Shown here piece by piece: positions 34,450 through 44,338 of a DNA stretch of 64,000 nt. The notes below the pieces were generated by a model. The model worked only from the letters and a program-made list of their open reading frames with translations, searched no databases and was not told where the DNA came from. This DNA is from Sabellastarte sp. h YS-2021 (taxonomy: Eukaryota > Annelida > Polychaeta > Sabellida > Sabellidae). Each line of letters starts with the position of its first letter. Positions within the stretch are counted from its first letter, which is position 1. The stretch is from contig OZ024931.1 of NCBI GenBank assembly GCA_964017235.1, forward strand, positions 137,208,033-137,272,032. The letters are read 5' to 3'. Position numbers and translations under genes: made by a program.

Positions 34450-36852
34450 CTAATTCGGCATTTGCATTTCTTCATCTGACAGTGATGGTGTTAGTACCCT
34501 TTTCGTTATTTCCATGGTTAGCATGTTGGCTATGAGAAAATGCTGGTGCTTTAGTGGCAACCTGGGAGTAAGTTCTCCCATCATAAACATTGTCAAAAGC
34601 TTTTGAAGTATTAAACCAGCGAATGTCTTCTGTTTTATTACCACCAAATCCCTGATCAAAATTACTACCAATTTTACAAGCACTATTCCATACAATTCTC
34701 TGATTAAAACCTTTGACAATGTGCTGACTCATGCCCAAATTTACTCGGTTTTTGGATTTATTGTGTTTGTTTTCACAGTTTGATTCTGCACAAGGAACGG
34801 CCTTGTCCCCAACCTCTGAGGCCACCAGTTTGAATCTCGGGCCAGGCACTTCATGTTGGAAAGTTGGTAGTTACTTGCCGATGCCCGGTGATTTACAGTG
34901 CAGTATGCACTGGTTTCCTCTACCTGTAAAACCACCCATCGCAATATGACTTTGGCTGTTGGACGCGACGTAAAACAACAAATAAAATAAATTCAAAGAA
35001 GTAGTGTTGGTACATACTTGTAATTCAGTTGGAAGGACCTTACAAGCCAGATCTGACATGCTAATATTTATATCCAAACCTGTAGAAGCAAGGGTTTGTT
35101 GTTTACCGACCCTGTACTGTTGGTGGAGTGCTTTATATAGAATAGTGTCATCAAGTACCGCATCAGAAGTATCTCTGTGTGTGGCCAACACCTCGAATCT
35201 ATTGTTGACAAGAATGGATGCAGTCACGTGAGGGCTTTTAGTGTGTAAAGGTCGTTGCACAAAAGCACGACTCGTTGAAGTAACACAATGGGTTAAATCA
35301 GATGCCAATTTTTTAATAATTGGTTTTACAGGGACCAATTTGGGTTTCGAACTGGACATGAAATTACAAGGATTGTTGTAAAAAACTACCTGTGGATATG
35401 TCCTGTTATCAGTTTTGGTAGAAAACGCCTTGTCCCTTCTAAACCAGTGGGACCAAGTGGCTTTGGAAGCCGCTAGTTCGTCAATTCTTTCCTATTAGAG
35501 GGAAAAATCTGTCTAGATCTATGGGCATGGGTACCAAAATGACTCATGCCCTGCCTTCCTCATTTTTTGAAGCATTTTTCTTTTTGTTCCTACATTCGGA
35601 CTCAGTGTGGGGGAAAGACTTGTTGGCAGAGGTGAAGCAAAAGGAACATACATGTTTATAAAACACCCCTTTTGTTTCATGTGTGGCACTATGAGAACAC
35701 ATTCCTTGGTTAAAAAATTGACAAGGCATAGTTCTGTTGGGTCTAATTGCATTCTTCTTAGCATTGTTAGGTCTAGGCAAAAACTGGGGGTTACCTACCA
35801 CATGCTTTTGGGCATTAGCCCTTCTGATACGGTCAATACGGTCAACTTGGTCATAGCCTGACAAGTCACCTTGCTCTAAATGACAGAGGAGCACAGCGTG
35901 GCTGGCCTTTGCCACAGTCCATGATAAATCTTGTGCATCATCTAAAAGATCAATTAAGTAATTAAACATATGGCTTCTCAAATTTTTGTCATTTTCTTCT
36001 CTCATGCTGCGGCAAAACCCAGCCATCCATTTGATCATAGTGAGTTGATCGTATGAGATACGTTCTTTAGTGGAACCAGCCAACACAATCTCGTGGGGCA
36101 ATTTGACTCAGTTTCGAACCAATACCTCAACCTGGCCACCCCATTGAGATTTAACCTTATTTAAAGTACCTGTTTGTGAAATGTCTGCCAACTCCAGTAA
36201 GCACTGGTCTACTTGTACTTGAATGTTTGGATCACATTTTATTTTCTGCAAACTAGGGACTTTACTGTCAGATCCAACTTGGGCCACCGACTGTGTCTGG
36301 GTGTTTCTGACTGGAACTTTAGCCTGACGTACATGGCCACTGGCCATCTGAGCTGTGTTATTTAATGACCTAGGACTTGCAGTACCCAGAGTACTGGCCA
36401 CACTTGAAGAATTGCTCTTTTGAAACTTTTTTTTTAATTTTCGACTAGCCAACCGTTTTTTTACAATTGTTCTTTTCTAAAGTATCAAGCCTAGCACTGA
36501 TTTTTTTGAGTTGTTGCAAGATTGTCTGATTAACTAACTGCTGCGCAATGTCAGTTTCTGTACTGTCCAACGTAACATTTTCAACCAAAAATCTATCATA
36601 AGATCTATACTCACTTGCATCATCATGATCATTATTGGATATATTAGTCAGATACAAACATTCAAGATTACTGCCGGACTCAGAATCAGAAACTACTTGA
36701 AGTTGAGCAGGGGTGGGGTGACTACTACCCAGCATCTGGGACACAAAGTTCTGGTCATCACATAACTGAAGTTGGACAGGTAGAACTGCCTCTCTCCTGC
36801 CAGATCTAAGGTTATACTTCTGTGACATATTAAATTTCAAACATAAACTCAA
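34450..36852 (-). pseudogene. DIRS-like retrotransposon copy A: gag only
   Basis: Minus-strand gag of a DIRS element, decayed into four main frames. The start MSQKYNLRSGRREAV (36828; in-frame ATG also at 36852) opens an acidic N-terminus with a short coiled-coil-like LDTLEKNN end. After a frame change, 36452-36108 carries a Ser/Gln-rich linker ending KSQWGGQVEVLVRN. Then 36101-35544 holds the core: HEIVLAGSTKERISYDQL, DDAQDLSWTVAKASHAVLL and DRIDRIRRANAQKH, followed by a Cys/His cluster (Cys127, Cys135, His150, Cys152, Cys155, His165, Cys170 of this segment), a zinc-finger-like nucleic-acid-binding tail. The C-terminal part (35359-34472) contains a SINE insertion at 34776-34993. The VxWPHEFVL, ISYDQL and RIRRANAQ blocks also occur in copy B. 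No RT, RNase H or recombinase follows toward 34 kb, so the element is truncated. Confidence 0.8.
34776..34993 (+). mobile_element. tRNA-derived SINE, diverged 5'-damaged copy
   Basis: Shares CCTCTG(A/C)GGCC, the TTTGAATCTC B-box position, AAAG(T/C)TGGTAGT, CTTGCCG(A/T)T, GGTTTCCTCT, ACC(C)ATCG(C/T)(A/G)ATATGAC and GCGACGTAAAAC with the SINEs at 40893 and 43449. The A-box region is not recognisable. It lies in DIRS copy A gag in the opposite orientation and ends in AAATAAAATAAA. No clean target duplication was found, consistent with an older insertion. Confidence 0.8.
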
Positions 36853-37129
36853 TAAAAAACAACATTTGGTAAAGAAACTAAAAACCTAAAATACTAAAAT
36901 CTAAAAACAAGTGGTTGCAGAGTGTTAAGTGCAGGTGAATTTTCTAACATGTGTCCCCTTGAGTGTCTGCAGGTGAAATGACAGAATTAAGGATAAAAAA
37001 GAATGGACCAATCATAGGTGGCCACACAAACCAGAAGTGTGATACTAAAACCATATGATAGTTTGGACGTCTGGTCACCTTTCCCAAGCAATGATCTTGC
37101 TGGCACCCAAATGCCAGCCGAAAATTAAT

Positions 37130-39570
37130 AAAATATTTTTTTTTGAAAACCCCCACCTGGAGCCTCAGATTTCTTCAATAACAATAATGTCCTGAATGTT
37201 GGATACTCCACAATATGATTTCTGTGTAATTTATAAAATATTACAAACGGCGATGGCTTTCCTGTCTAACTTGGAAATAGGGGGTGGGGGGTATGTGTGA
37301 GGGCGGCGATGACCAGGATGAAGTACTGTTAAAAACTCCCTGTCTGGAGCCTCATGTAGCATTCAGGATATAGGGTCTACAACTCCACAATATTTTCAGT
37401 GGTTTAGTTTTTAATGTTTAAATTGAAATATATTTTCATATACCCATTCTTTATTTTCTGTGCACCATATTGGAATGAAACAACAGTCTTGCATGCTACC
37501 TATTTGTGGAAACGTTTTGGTTTTTCAATTTTCATGGAAGCATTTATTCATTAAGCCATTAATGATATAAATGCTTTCCAAAAACTGATCATGTACATGT
37601 GAACATTTTTTGATCAAACCCTGTCCAATTAAGATTGACAAATAAATCCACACCCTAAACCTAAATGCATCTGACTGGTATTAGAAATCTAACCACTGAA
37701 AATAAAGCATCCCCCACCCCCTCTTTCCGATTTTGCTGAGTGGAGATGTGACACATAAGGGAAACATGAGGCTCCAGGCAGGGGCTTTAGCAATAATTTT
37801 ATAAATGAAAGAAATCTTGACCATTGCTGCTTCTCCGTGGAACTGTACCCACCCAATAGCCAATATTTTATAAATAGAAAGAAATTGTATTGTGGAGTTT
37901 TACATCCAATAACCAACTTACTAATGTTATTGAGGAAGTGTGAGGTACCTAGACCGATTAATCTGTCTCTCAGCCAATTTTTAAAAGATGGATGTATTGG
38001 CGAGAGACAGATGGCATTAGTATGCAAAAAACATAAATGTCCTGAAGGGCAACAAGTGGCACACATCCTGACATTAAACATGTCCTAGGCTACCACCTTG
38101 AGTATCAAGGATGTGCCCCGCATTAAAAGAAATAAACTTTTTGCATAGTTAATGGATATATTTAAGAAAATTTATTTCACTTGCCAAATTTTATCATTGT
38201 TTATACAAACAGGAAGTGCAGAAAAAGTGTCTATATTACTGCAAACACAGAAAATTGTGTTCCTGCATCTAAATGCTTTATACTGTTAATACATATAAGT
38301 GCATATTTTAAAGTTTAAAGGGACAGTAATTTTCAGATATTGAAGTTTTTTGTGTAGCGAGGAACTCTGTCCCAAAATGCCATCCATCAGTTTTAAAAAG
38401 GCATATTTTGGGACAGAAAACTCGGTCTAGAGGTACCAGATTGTGGGTTCTAACAATACTTTATAATAAATATACATGCTTTGAACAATCACTATTGGTC
38501 AACTCATAAAACCCACCTGGGGCCTCATGTTTCCTCAATTGCCAGTCACAAGAAGCGATAGCCTTTATTTCTGTCCAACTTGGAAATGGGAAGGGGTTGT
38601 GGGGGACATTAGTGAATTTGATTGGCTAAATGGATGCATAACACAGCCCCTCCCCTTGGCCTAAGTGGAGTTGTAAGGTCCCTGGGGGGTGGGGTGTTTC
38701 TAGCAATGTTTTACAAATAAAATAAAAAAACATATCCAATAATTTATAATATGAAAAGACATCTTTAAAAAGCTTGCCTTCAAACAATTACTGTTTCCCA
38801 GCTCCCATTCCTCATCGCCGCAAGTTACATTTTTGTCTAACTTTGGGTTGGGACGGTGAAGGTGATGAGGAGTGGGAGTTGGCCAGCAGTTTATTGTGCA
38901 AGACAAGCATCAATAGCAAGTATATCTTTTTCTTTGTAAAATTTTACCAGAAAACCCCTGCTAGAAATATATCGGGTGCTTAATGTCATAATGGGATCTC
39001 AGTTTATAAAGTATTGCAGTAAAACCACCACCTGGAGCCTAACAATAGCAAATGTTTTAAACACTGATAGAAAGGTTGCATTAATATAAAAGAGGGAGTC
39101 AAAATGAACAGTCAATCAAAAGTTACCATGAATATCTCCGCTCAAGGCTTGGACTTCGTTATGCATCAAATTCATTGCCATTTTAGTTCAAGAACAATTG
39201 ATCAAGGGATACAGACAGCCCCATTCTTCACTGTTGTCCACCCCCCACCCCTCCTACTCTACCCTCCCCCATTCACTAATTGAACACAAAGGTTGCTGAA
39301 ATATAAAATGCTTAAAAATCGTGGAGTTGTATTACACGCAATGTCCAATTTAAAGTCTTATTGAGGAAATGCGAATCTCCACATGGTGGTTTAAAGATAT
39401 ATTTCAGCAATATATTTTAGCAATATATATTTTTGGCAATATTTATATATAGGAAGATTGTGGAGTTGTATACTAAGTACTGTAACTTATTAATGTTGTG
39501 GTGGAAACATTGAGGCCCAAGGTGGGGTACGTACCAATACATACTTTATAAATAAAAGATATCCTGGCCA
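37130..39570. repeat. Cluster of short repeat modules in alternating orientation
   Basis: A module built on CACCTGGAGCCTCATGTTTC, then AATAACA...TACTCCACAATAT...TTTATAAA, then CTGTCTAACTTGGAAATGGG and G-rich DNA, recurs at least nine times. Forward copies start near 37140, 37330, 38505 and 39015. Reverse copies (TTGTGGAGTT..., GAGGCTCCAGG, CATGAGGC) lie near 37690-37850, 37865-37960, 38640-38730, 39310-39390 and 39455-39565. Neighbouring forward and reverse modules form large imperfect palindromes. A separate local inverted pair, CAGCTCCCATTCCTCATCGC (38798) and TGATGAGGAGTGGGAGTTGG (38863), also folds. No coding capacity. It could be a foldback transposon family or repeated nested MITE insertions. 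Confidence 0.65.
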
Positions 39571-39764
39571 TTGCCACGTCTTGGACGAACCCCCAGTGGG
39601 TGGGGGTTTTGTAGCAACCTACCCCTGCCCCATCTCCGCTGGACAACCCCACAGCCCACCCCCACCATCCTGTTGCTGCTATCACCACTTTGGCAAACTA
39701 AAATTCCAAGTTGGACAGAAGTCCGAGTTTTAGAATGTACCATAGGTTACTGTATTTTTATATA

Positions 39765-39995
39765 ATTGTAAACCCCAAACCTGAATGACCATATTTTAAT
39801 TAAACTAAAATATGAATGTGTTTCACTTTTGGTCACGTGATGCTATCCAAATATTTATGGTTGACCTAGTTTCAGATTTGATGATTGGTCAACATTTGAT
39901 CCTCTTTTTTCCCAGAAATTTATCACGACAGGAATGGCAATACCGACTGCAAGTCTGGTTGTGGTGATTCTGTACTTTTCTCCAGTTCTGTCGGT
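39765..39995. repeat. Dispersed repeat, copy 1 (partner at 50.45 kb)
   Basis: Aligns with 50445-50640 through AAACCTG, ATCCAAATATTTA, CCTAGTTNCAGATTTG, TTTCCCAGAA(A/G)TT(T/C)ATCA and ACTGCAAGTCT. A 97-codon frame beginning in it (39934-40227) starts M-A-I-P-T-A-S-L-V, and the partner could encode M-T-I-L-T-A-S-L-V. That frame is not conserved beyond the shared stretch, so the repeat is more likely non-coding. Confidence 0.6.
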
Positions 39996-40227
39996 TTTTC
40001 ACCTGGGCTTGTCATGGCCTGATACAGCTTGTTTGTTGGGGTTTATGGTTTGTTCTGGTAGTTTCGTGTCTTGTGGAGAAAAGCATCCCTACCTTAAGTC
40101 AGGTTGGGATCTAGATCCAAAGAAACCTGGATGGATTATGCCATTTCAGGGAGACGAAACCCACCCATATTTCCACAAGAGTCAAAGAGTAGGTTGTAGG
40201 GTCTGCTCCAGTGCAACTCCCCCATAA

Positions 40228-40757
40228 TACCCCTGTTCCACCACACAACAAAGGTCCCTGATTAAGGTTTTTTAGGAATTGGCTTCCCAAAAATTTAGAG
40301 TCCTAGACAGTCGGCTTGAGTCTGTTTGGGTTGGTTGTGGTCGGTATAATTAGCAAATATGTTTGATATTTTCCACTATTGTAACTGAACCACTTTCGCA
40401 CCTCCCCACAAATTTCCCCGTTTCAGGCTTCCTAACTCTCCTGAGACCCAAAATGACACAATCCTATGTTGTCTGAGGCATCTGACCAGTCTGAGACCCA
40501 ATCAGTATATCTCTGACAGGATCTGGGTGGAAACAGGTCACAAATGTGGCTGAATTGCTTCTTAATCGGGGACTGATTGAGAGTTGTCAGAGAACGTCTG
40601 ATGCTTCCCAAGGCTTTTTGAGGATAATCTGAGCTTAATTGCACACCTGGATCCAGATTCCATTCCTCCGTCCATTTTTCAGGTTTTTTTCACCAACACT
40701 CAACAAATAAGGCTTGCAGGAAGAATCGGGGATTAATACTTTGGTGACACAGGGGTA
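40228..40757. mobile_element. PIF/Harbinger MITE with TAA target duplications
   Basis: Inverted ends TACCCCTGTTCCACCA (40228) and TGGTGACACAGGGGTA (ending 40757) differ at two positions in 16. TAA flanks both sides (40225-40227 and 40758-40760), the trinucleotide duplication expected for Harbinger. The left end matches the transposase-bearing fragment at 8950 at all but one base. At 530 bp with no transposase, it is a deletion derivative that must have been moved in trans. Confidence 0.85.
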
Positions 40758-40892
40758 TAAGGCATTTACCATAGATTGTACTTCTTTGCATGTCCCATTA
40801 TTTTCTCTGATATACCCATGTGTATCGCTATAGTCTATGACTACATTCTAGTCACCATCTGTAATCGGGTGGACACAATCTAATGAAACCAA

Positions 40893-41120
40893 AGGGGCCA
40901 CAGTGGCAGAGTGGTAACACTCTCGCTTTCCCACCTCTGCGGCCGGGGTTCGATCCCAGTCATGGCCGTAAGTGGGAAAGCTGGTAGTCGCTTGCCGTTG
41001 GTCGGCAGTTTACAGTACAGAACCCTAGCGAACTCTATGTACTGGTTTCCTCTGCCCTTCCAACTACCCATCGTGATATGACCTGTACAGTGTTGAAAGC
41101 GACGTAAAACCCCAAATAAA
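40893..41120 (+). mobile_element. tRNA-derived SINE, intact copy
   Basis: A perfect 13-bp target duplication CTAATGAAACCAA lies at 40880-40892 and 41121-41133. The polymerase III A box TGGCAGAGTGG is at 40904-40914 and the B box GGTTCGATCCC at 40947-40957, 43 bp apart, as in tRNA. The body contains GGTTTCCTCTGCCC and ACCCATCGTGATATGACC and the tail ends GACGTAAAACCCCAAATAAA. The element is 228 bp long. It would be transcribed by RNA polymerase III and moved by LINE machinery. The nearly intact duplication suggests a relatively young insertion. Confidence 0.92.
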
Positions 41121-41840
41121 CTAATGAAACCAACTTACTTTACAGTCCTTTTATTTTGGATTTCCAATTCTATCATTGTTAAATTTCCATTAGTATCACA
41201 CTCCCCACAGGTCCCCCAGGCCAGAAAACACAAATATATTATTATATATAAACAATAACAGAATAAATGTGACTACTAGATAACTTGTAAATGATTGACA
41301 TGTAAGTATAATATACACTTATGTAATATCATTTTATAAGCAACTAATACATAAGATTAGACAATTTAGTACTAAAACATTTCCCACCCAACACCAAATT
41401 AAACAAATTCCTATAAATTCAAAGAGAGGTCAAATCCATATGAAGCAAGGTTTGACCTTCACACCAATACGGTATTGACCGAAAGAGGGAAGCAACCCCT
41501 CAATATCTGGGAGCAATGGAGTACCAGATGAAGACCCCCAACCCGGACCAAAGCCACCAGACTGATAACCCTCTTGGAGAAAACCACCCCACAATCATAA
41601 CATAAGGAAGGGAGGACAAATAGGGGACGTACAGGCATGTGCCAAAGATCAAAGGTGAGGAAGTCAAGGTCAGAGGTCACAGTTACAAGGTCAAATTCAC
41701 ATAGAAATGTATGGGCCCCCAAGGTATATATATATGAAAACTATACAGATTAACTTGAAATATACATAGAATTACAGTGTACTGATATGAAAGAGGGATA
41801 AAAACAACACTAAGTGCCAAGTAGGAGTAGGATAGGCACA

Positions 41841-42832
41841 TCAGACGGAAAGGTATCTCTGGAAAGTAGAGGTAACTGCAGAGGACTGAGAGGAAGGGAA
41901 CTGGGTATAGTGCCAAACACAGTCCGAAGACCATGTACCTTGTGCTTCTATTTCCTGCACAGGAACCCCCCGCCTGAAGGCCCAGATGGCACTAGCTCTC
42001 CTAAAATCATGAAAAGTGAGGATTTTTGGAGTGTTCAGCAAAATGGAAATCTGCTTAAGGTGTTTCCTGACCACAGAATCTGTAAGATGTGACCTTCCAC
42101 GCCTTTTGGTTATCTAAAAAGTATGTCATCAGGGGAGTTATGAACCTGTAACATCGAAGTCAAAGCTGAAACTGAACATATATTGGCAGGTACCAAGTGC
42201 AGGTATGGATATAGATGCAACATTAGAACTGTCCTGCATGGTTTTTGACCACTTGATTATGACCACAGCATACTGATCTACAAAGATAACATCCCCTATA
42301 CAAAGATGACTTGAGGTGTCACATGAAGACACTGAGTGAGGCAATATGTTAGATAACCTCAAGAATGAATAAAATACTAATAAATATAAAGCTTTGAACA
42401 CAAGTGGAGAATGTAAAGACAAACATGCAAATATAATAGCCTCCAATAACGCTTCATCAATTGTAAGCTGACGCTTTGGCTGTAGAGGTCTGTTGAGATT
42501 AACTGCTTTAATAAACAGAGGAATCATCTTATCTCTAAAATAGATAGTATCACAATTGTATATAATACACATGGATCTGATAGCTGTGAGATGGTTTGTA
42601 ATATTGGATGGACTCATACCTCCTTGGAGTAAATACTCCATGAAGACCAGTACATCCAAAGTTGAGATCTGAGGCAAGGGCAGTCCCAAGGCAAACCATG
42701 AAAGAGAGGAACAAAGCAAACATTCTTGTAAGAAGCCAAAGTGGAACAACAGAAGCCACGCCATAGCCTCTGGCAAGCCTGGAAAGCCAAGGAAGCTATC
42801 ACTGCCTCAGAATCTGAAATATACCAATACAA
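41841..42832 (-). pseudogene. DIRS tyrosine recombinase
   Basis: Tyrosine recombinase that joins the circular DIRS DNA to the target. The segment 42776-42138 has the alpha-helical N-terminal core-binding part (ISTLDVLVFMEYLLQGG; SNITNHLTAIRSM) and the first catalytic Arg (residue 140, in LVFYSFLRLSNILPH), followed by VIIKWSKTMQD with the conserved Lys (175). A frameshift near 42100 leads to the second segment, 42074-41841, with VRKHLKQISILLNTPKILTF, the HxxR motif HDFR (His22, Arg25), GTW (46-48) and the nucleophilic Tyr56 in DCVWHYTQ. The full R-K-HxxR-Y set is therefore visible but split over two frames. KWSKTMQ and the C-terminal block are characteristic of DIRS recombinases. The N-terminus is also frame-shifted between 42832 and 42776. 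Confidence 0.9.
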
Positions 42833-42893
42833 AGCTAAATATCATGGTTTAACAATGTCAAATCGATGTGAGTATCCACCCATATGGGAACAT

Positions 42894-43345
42894 CTACCAA
42901 CTGGTGAAGCTTGACCCTGTACTCCATGGAACCACACCTAGAACTGCTTTCACACTGGTACGACCCCTTATATGAGAAACTACAACTGTGATATTATACA
43001 GGGCAGACAGCAGCCACACATTCCTTGCACAAGTTGCCAACACAGGATTCCTAGCCCTGCCAAAGGACAAGACATCAACCACAGCCCTGTTATCACAACA
43101 TATCTCAATGCGATTTTTGGCCAACAACTGGCACTAGACCTTGAGGGCCATGACCACATTAAGCATCTCTAAATGGGCAATGTTATATTGCCCGAAATCA
43201 AGAGGAATAGCCAAAGCATAAACATAATTCTTGTACATCCCCCAAGGCCCATATGGGTGAAGCTTGACCCTGTACTCCATGGAACCACTCCACCTAGTTA
43301 AGAGATCTGCTTTCACATTGGTACGACCCCTTACATGGATAAAGT
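42894..43345 (-). pseudogene. DIRS RNase H, rearranged
   Basis: RNase H removes the RNA template. The main part reads YGPWGMYKNYVYALAIPLDF, NIAHLEMLNVVMALKV, IEICCDNRAVVDVLSFGRAR, NVWLLSALYNITVVVSHIRG: the conserved HLEMLN Glu, the CDN Asp and the final HxxG block of DIRS RNase H. The normal C-terminal end, (HIRG)RTNVKADLLTRWSGSMEYRVKLH, appears in its proper place only in damaged form (42906-42990), and a better preserved copy lies upstream of the domain start (43260-43345). The connection segment that should join RT to RNase H, with the first acidic DA residue, is missing there. The two copies of the tail are about 80 bp direct repeats with CCCATATGGG at each junction. Confidence 0.85.
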
Positions 43346-44126
43346 AACTGACATATGAATGATTTCTTGCAATTTCATGATAGGTATGGAGAGAGTGTGA
43401 TTCTCAGTATCGAATTCAATGCCCAAGCATATGACTTTAGTACTAGGATTTTTATTTTTATTTTATTTATTTATTTGGGGTTTTACGTCGCTTTCAACAC
43501 TGTACAGGTCATATCACGATGGGAAGTTGGAAGGGCAGAGGAAACCAGTACATAGAGTTCGCTAGGGTTCTGTACTGTAAACTGCCGACCAACGCCAAAC
43601 AACTACCAGCTTTCCCACATAAGGCCTTGACGGGAATAGAACCCCGGTCTCAGAGGTGGGAAAGCGAGAGTGTTACCACTCTGCCACCGTGGCCCCTCTT
43701 TAGTACTAGGAGGACATAATTTTTTGTCACTGATCTGTAAACCAAAATCTTGGAGCAGAGGCAGTAAAAAATCATATGGAGTTCGGATAAGAGAAGGTAA
43801 ACCAATATATATATTAATTCATCAATATAAGTGCAAAGACCTGTATGTCCATGTTTATTCATAATAAACCTAATAGAGTCCCTGATTTTCTGAAAAAAAA
43901 TTGAACCCATGCGACAACCGAACAGCATTTTTAGATCCAGATACAGCTTATCTCTATGTTGTAATCCCAACAAATCAATGTCCCAAGGATCTATAGGTAT
44001 GTGATGAAAAGCACGACTAATGTTAACCTTAAAATTGAGGTCCAAGTTTCTACAAGTTTCCTCTGGTTCAAATCCAGAGGAAATCCATATTGCATCAGGT
44101 CTACCAGTTGTGGTCAAAGTAATCAA
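43325..44126 (-). pseudogene. DIRS reverse transcriptase, interrupted by a SINE
   Basis: The segment 44126 to 43712 gives LDLNFKVNISRAFHHIPIDP, WDIDLLGLQHRDKLYLDLKM, LFGCRMGSIFFQKIRDSIRF and HGHTGLCTYIDELIYI, the palm motifs of DIRS-type RTs. Two catalytic positions have changed: the first Asp (usual D-I-S-R-A-F) is Asn here, and the YIDD box reads YIDE. Translation past a frameshift continues with LLPLLQDFGLQISDKKLCPP; then a SINE (43449-43697) interrupts, and the thumb resumes as VICLGIEFDTENHTLSIPIM then KLQEII at 43434 downward. The RT cannot be active. Confidence 0.9.
43449..43697 (-). mobile_element. tRNA-derived SINE inserted in DIRS RT
   Basis: Inverted relative to the copy at 40893 and close to it in sequence: AGGGGCCACGGTGGCAGAGT at its 5' end (minus strand, 43697 downward), a B-box region (GGTTCTATTCCC) and a GACGTAAAACCCCAAATAAA tail followed by A/T-rich repeats. 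A 14-bp target duplication CTTTAGTACTAGGA flanks it at 43435-43448 and 43698-43711. Excluding the insert and one duplicate, the RT frame reads across LCPPSTK into VICLGIEFD, which confirms the insertion point. Confidence 0.93.
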
Positions 44127-44338
44127 TTAAGGGTCGCCTCCAACTCGGGACAGTGAGATCACTCTTAACTCTGATTAAGTTATGTGTCTGAATATATACA
44201 GTATACAACTTAAAGTCCCCAAGTGTAATACAGCCAAACTCACTGCCTAATTTTTGCAAACTTTTAACAGTAACTGCATGTGTAAACTCAGAGGCAGCAG
44301 TACATAAACCAGACCAGACAGAATCAAACCCAGCACTT

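Noticed and set aside
35004..35861. Plus-strand frames over DIRS copy A as genes
   Set aside because: They lie antisense to gag segments that carry conserved blocks shared with copy B.
39934..40227. 97-codon frame with a hydrophobic start as a secreted protein gene
   Set aside because: It begins inside a dispersed repeat and runs into the left end of the Harbinger MITE; only nine codons appear conserved in the second copy.
40893..41120. Functional tRNA gene
   Set aside because: A and B boxes are present, but the sequence continues into a SINE body and tail with target-site duplications; no tRNA cloverleaf with matched acceptor stem was seen.
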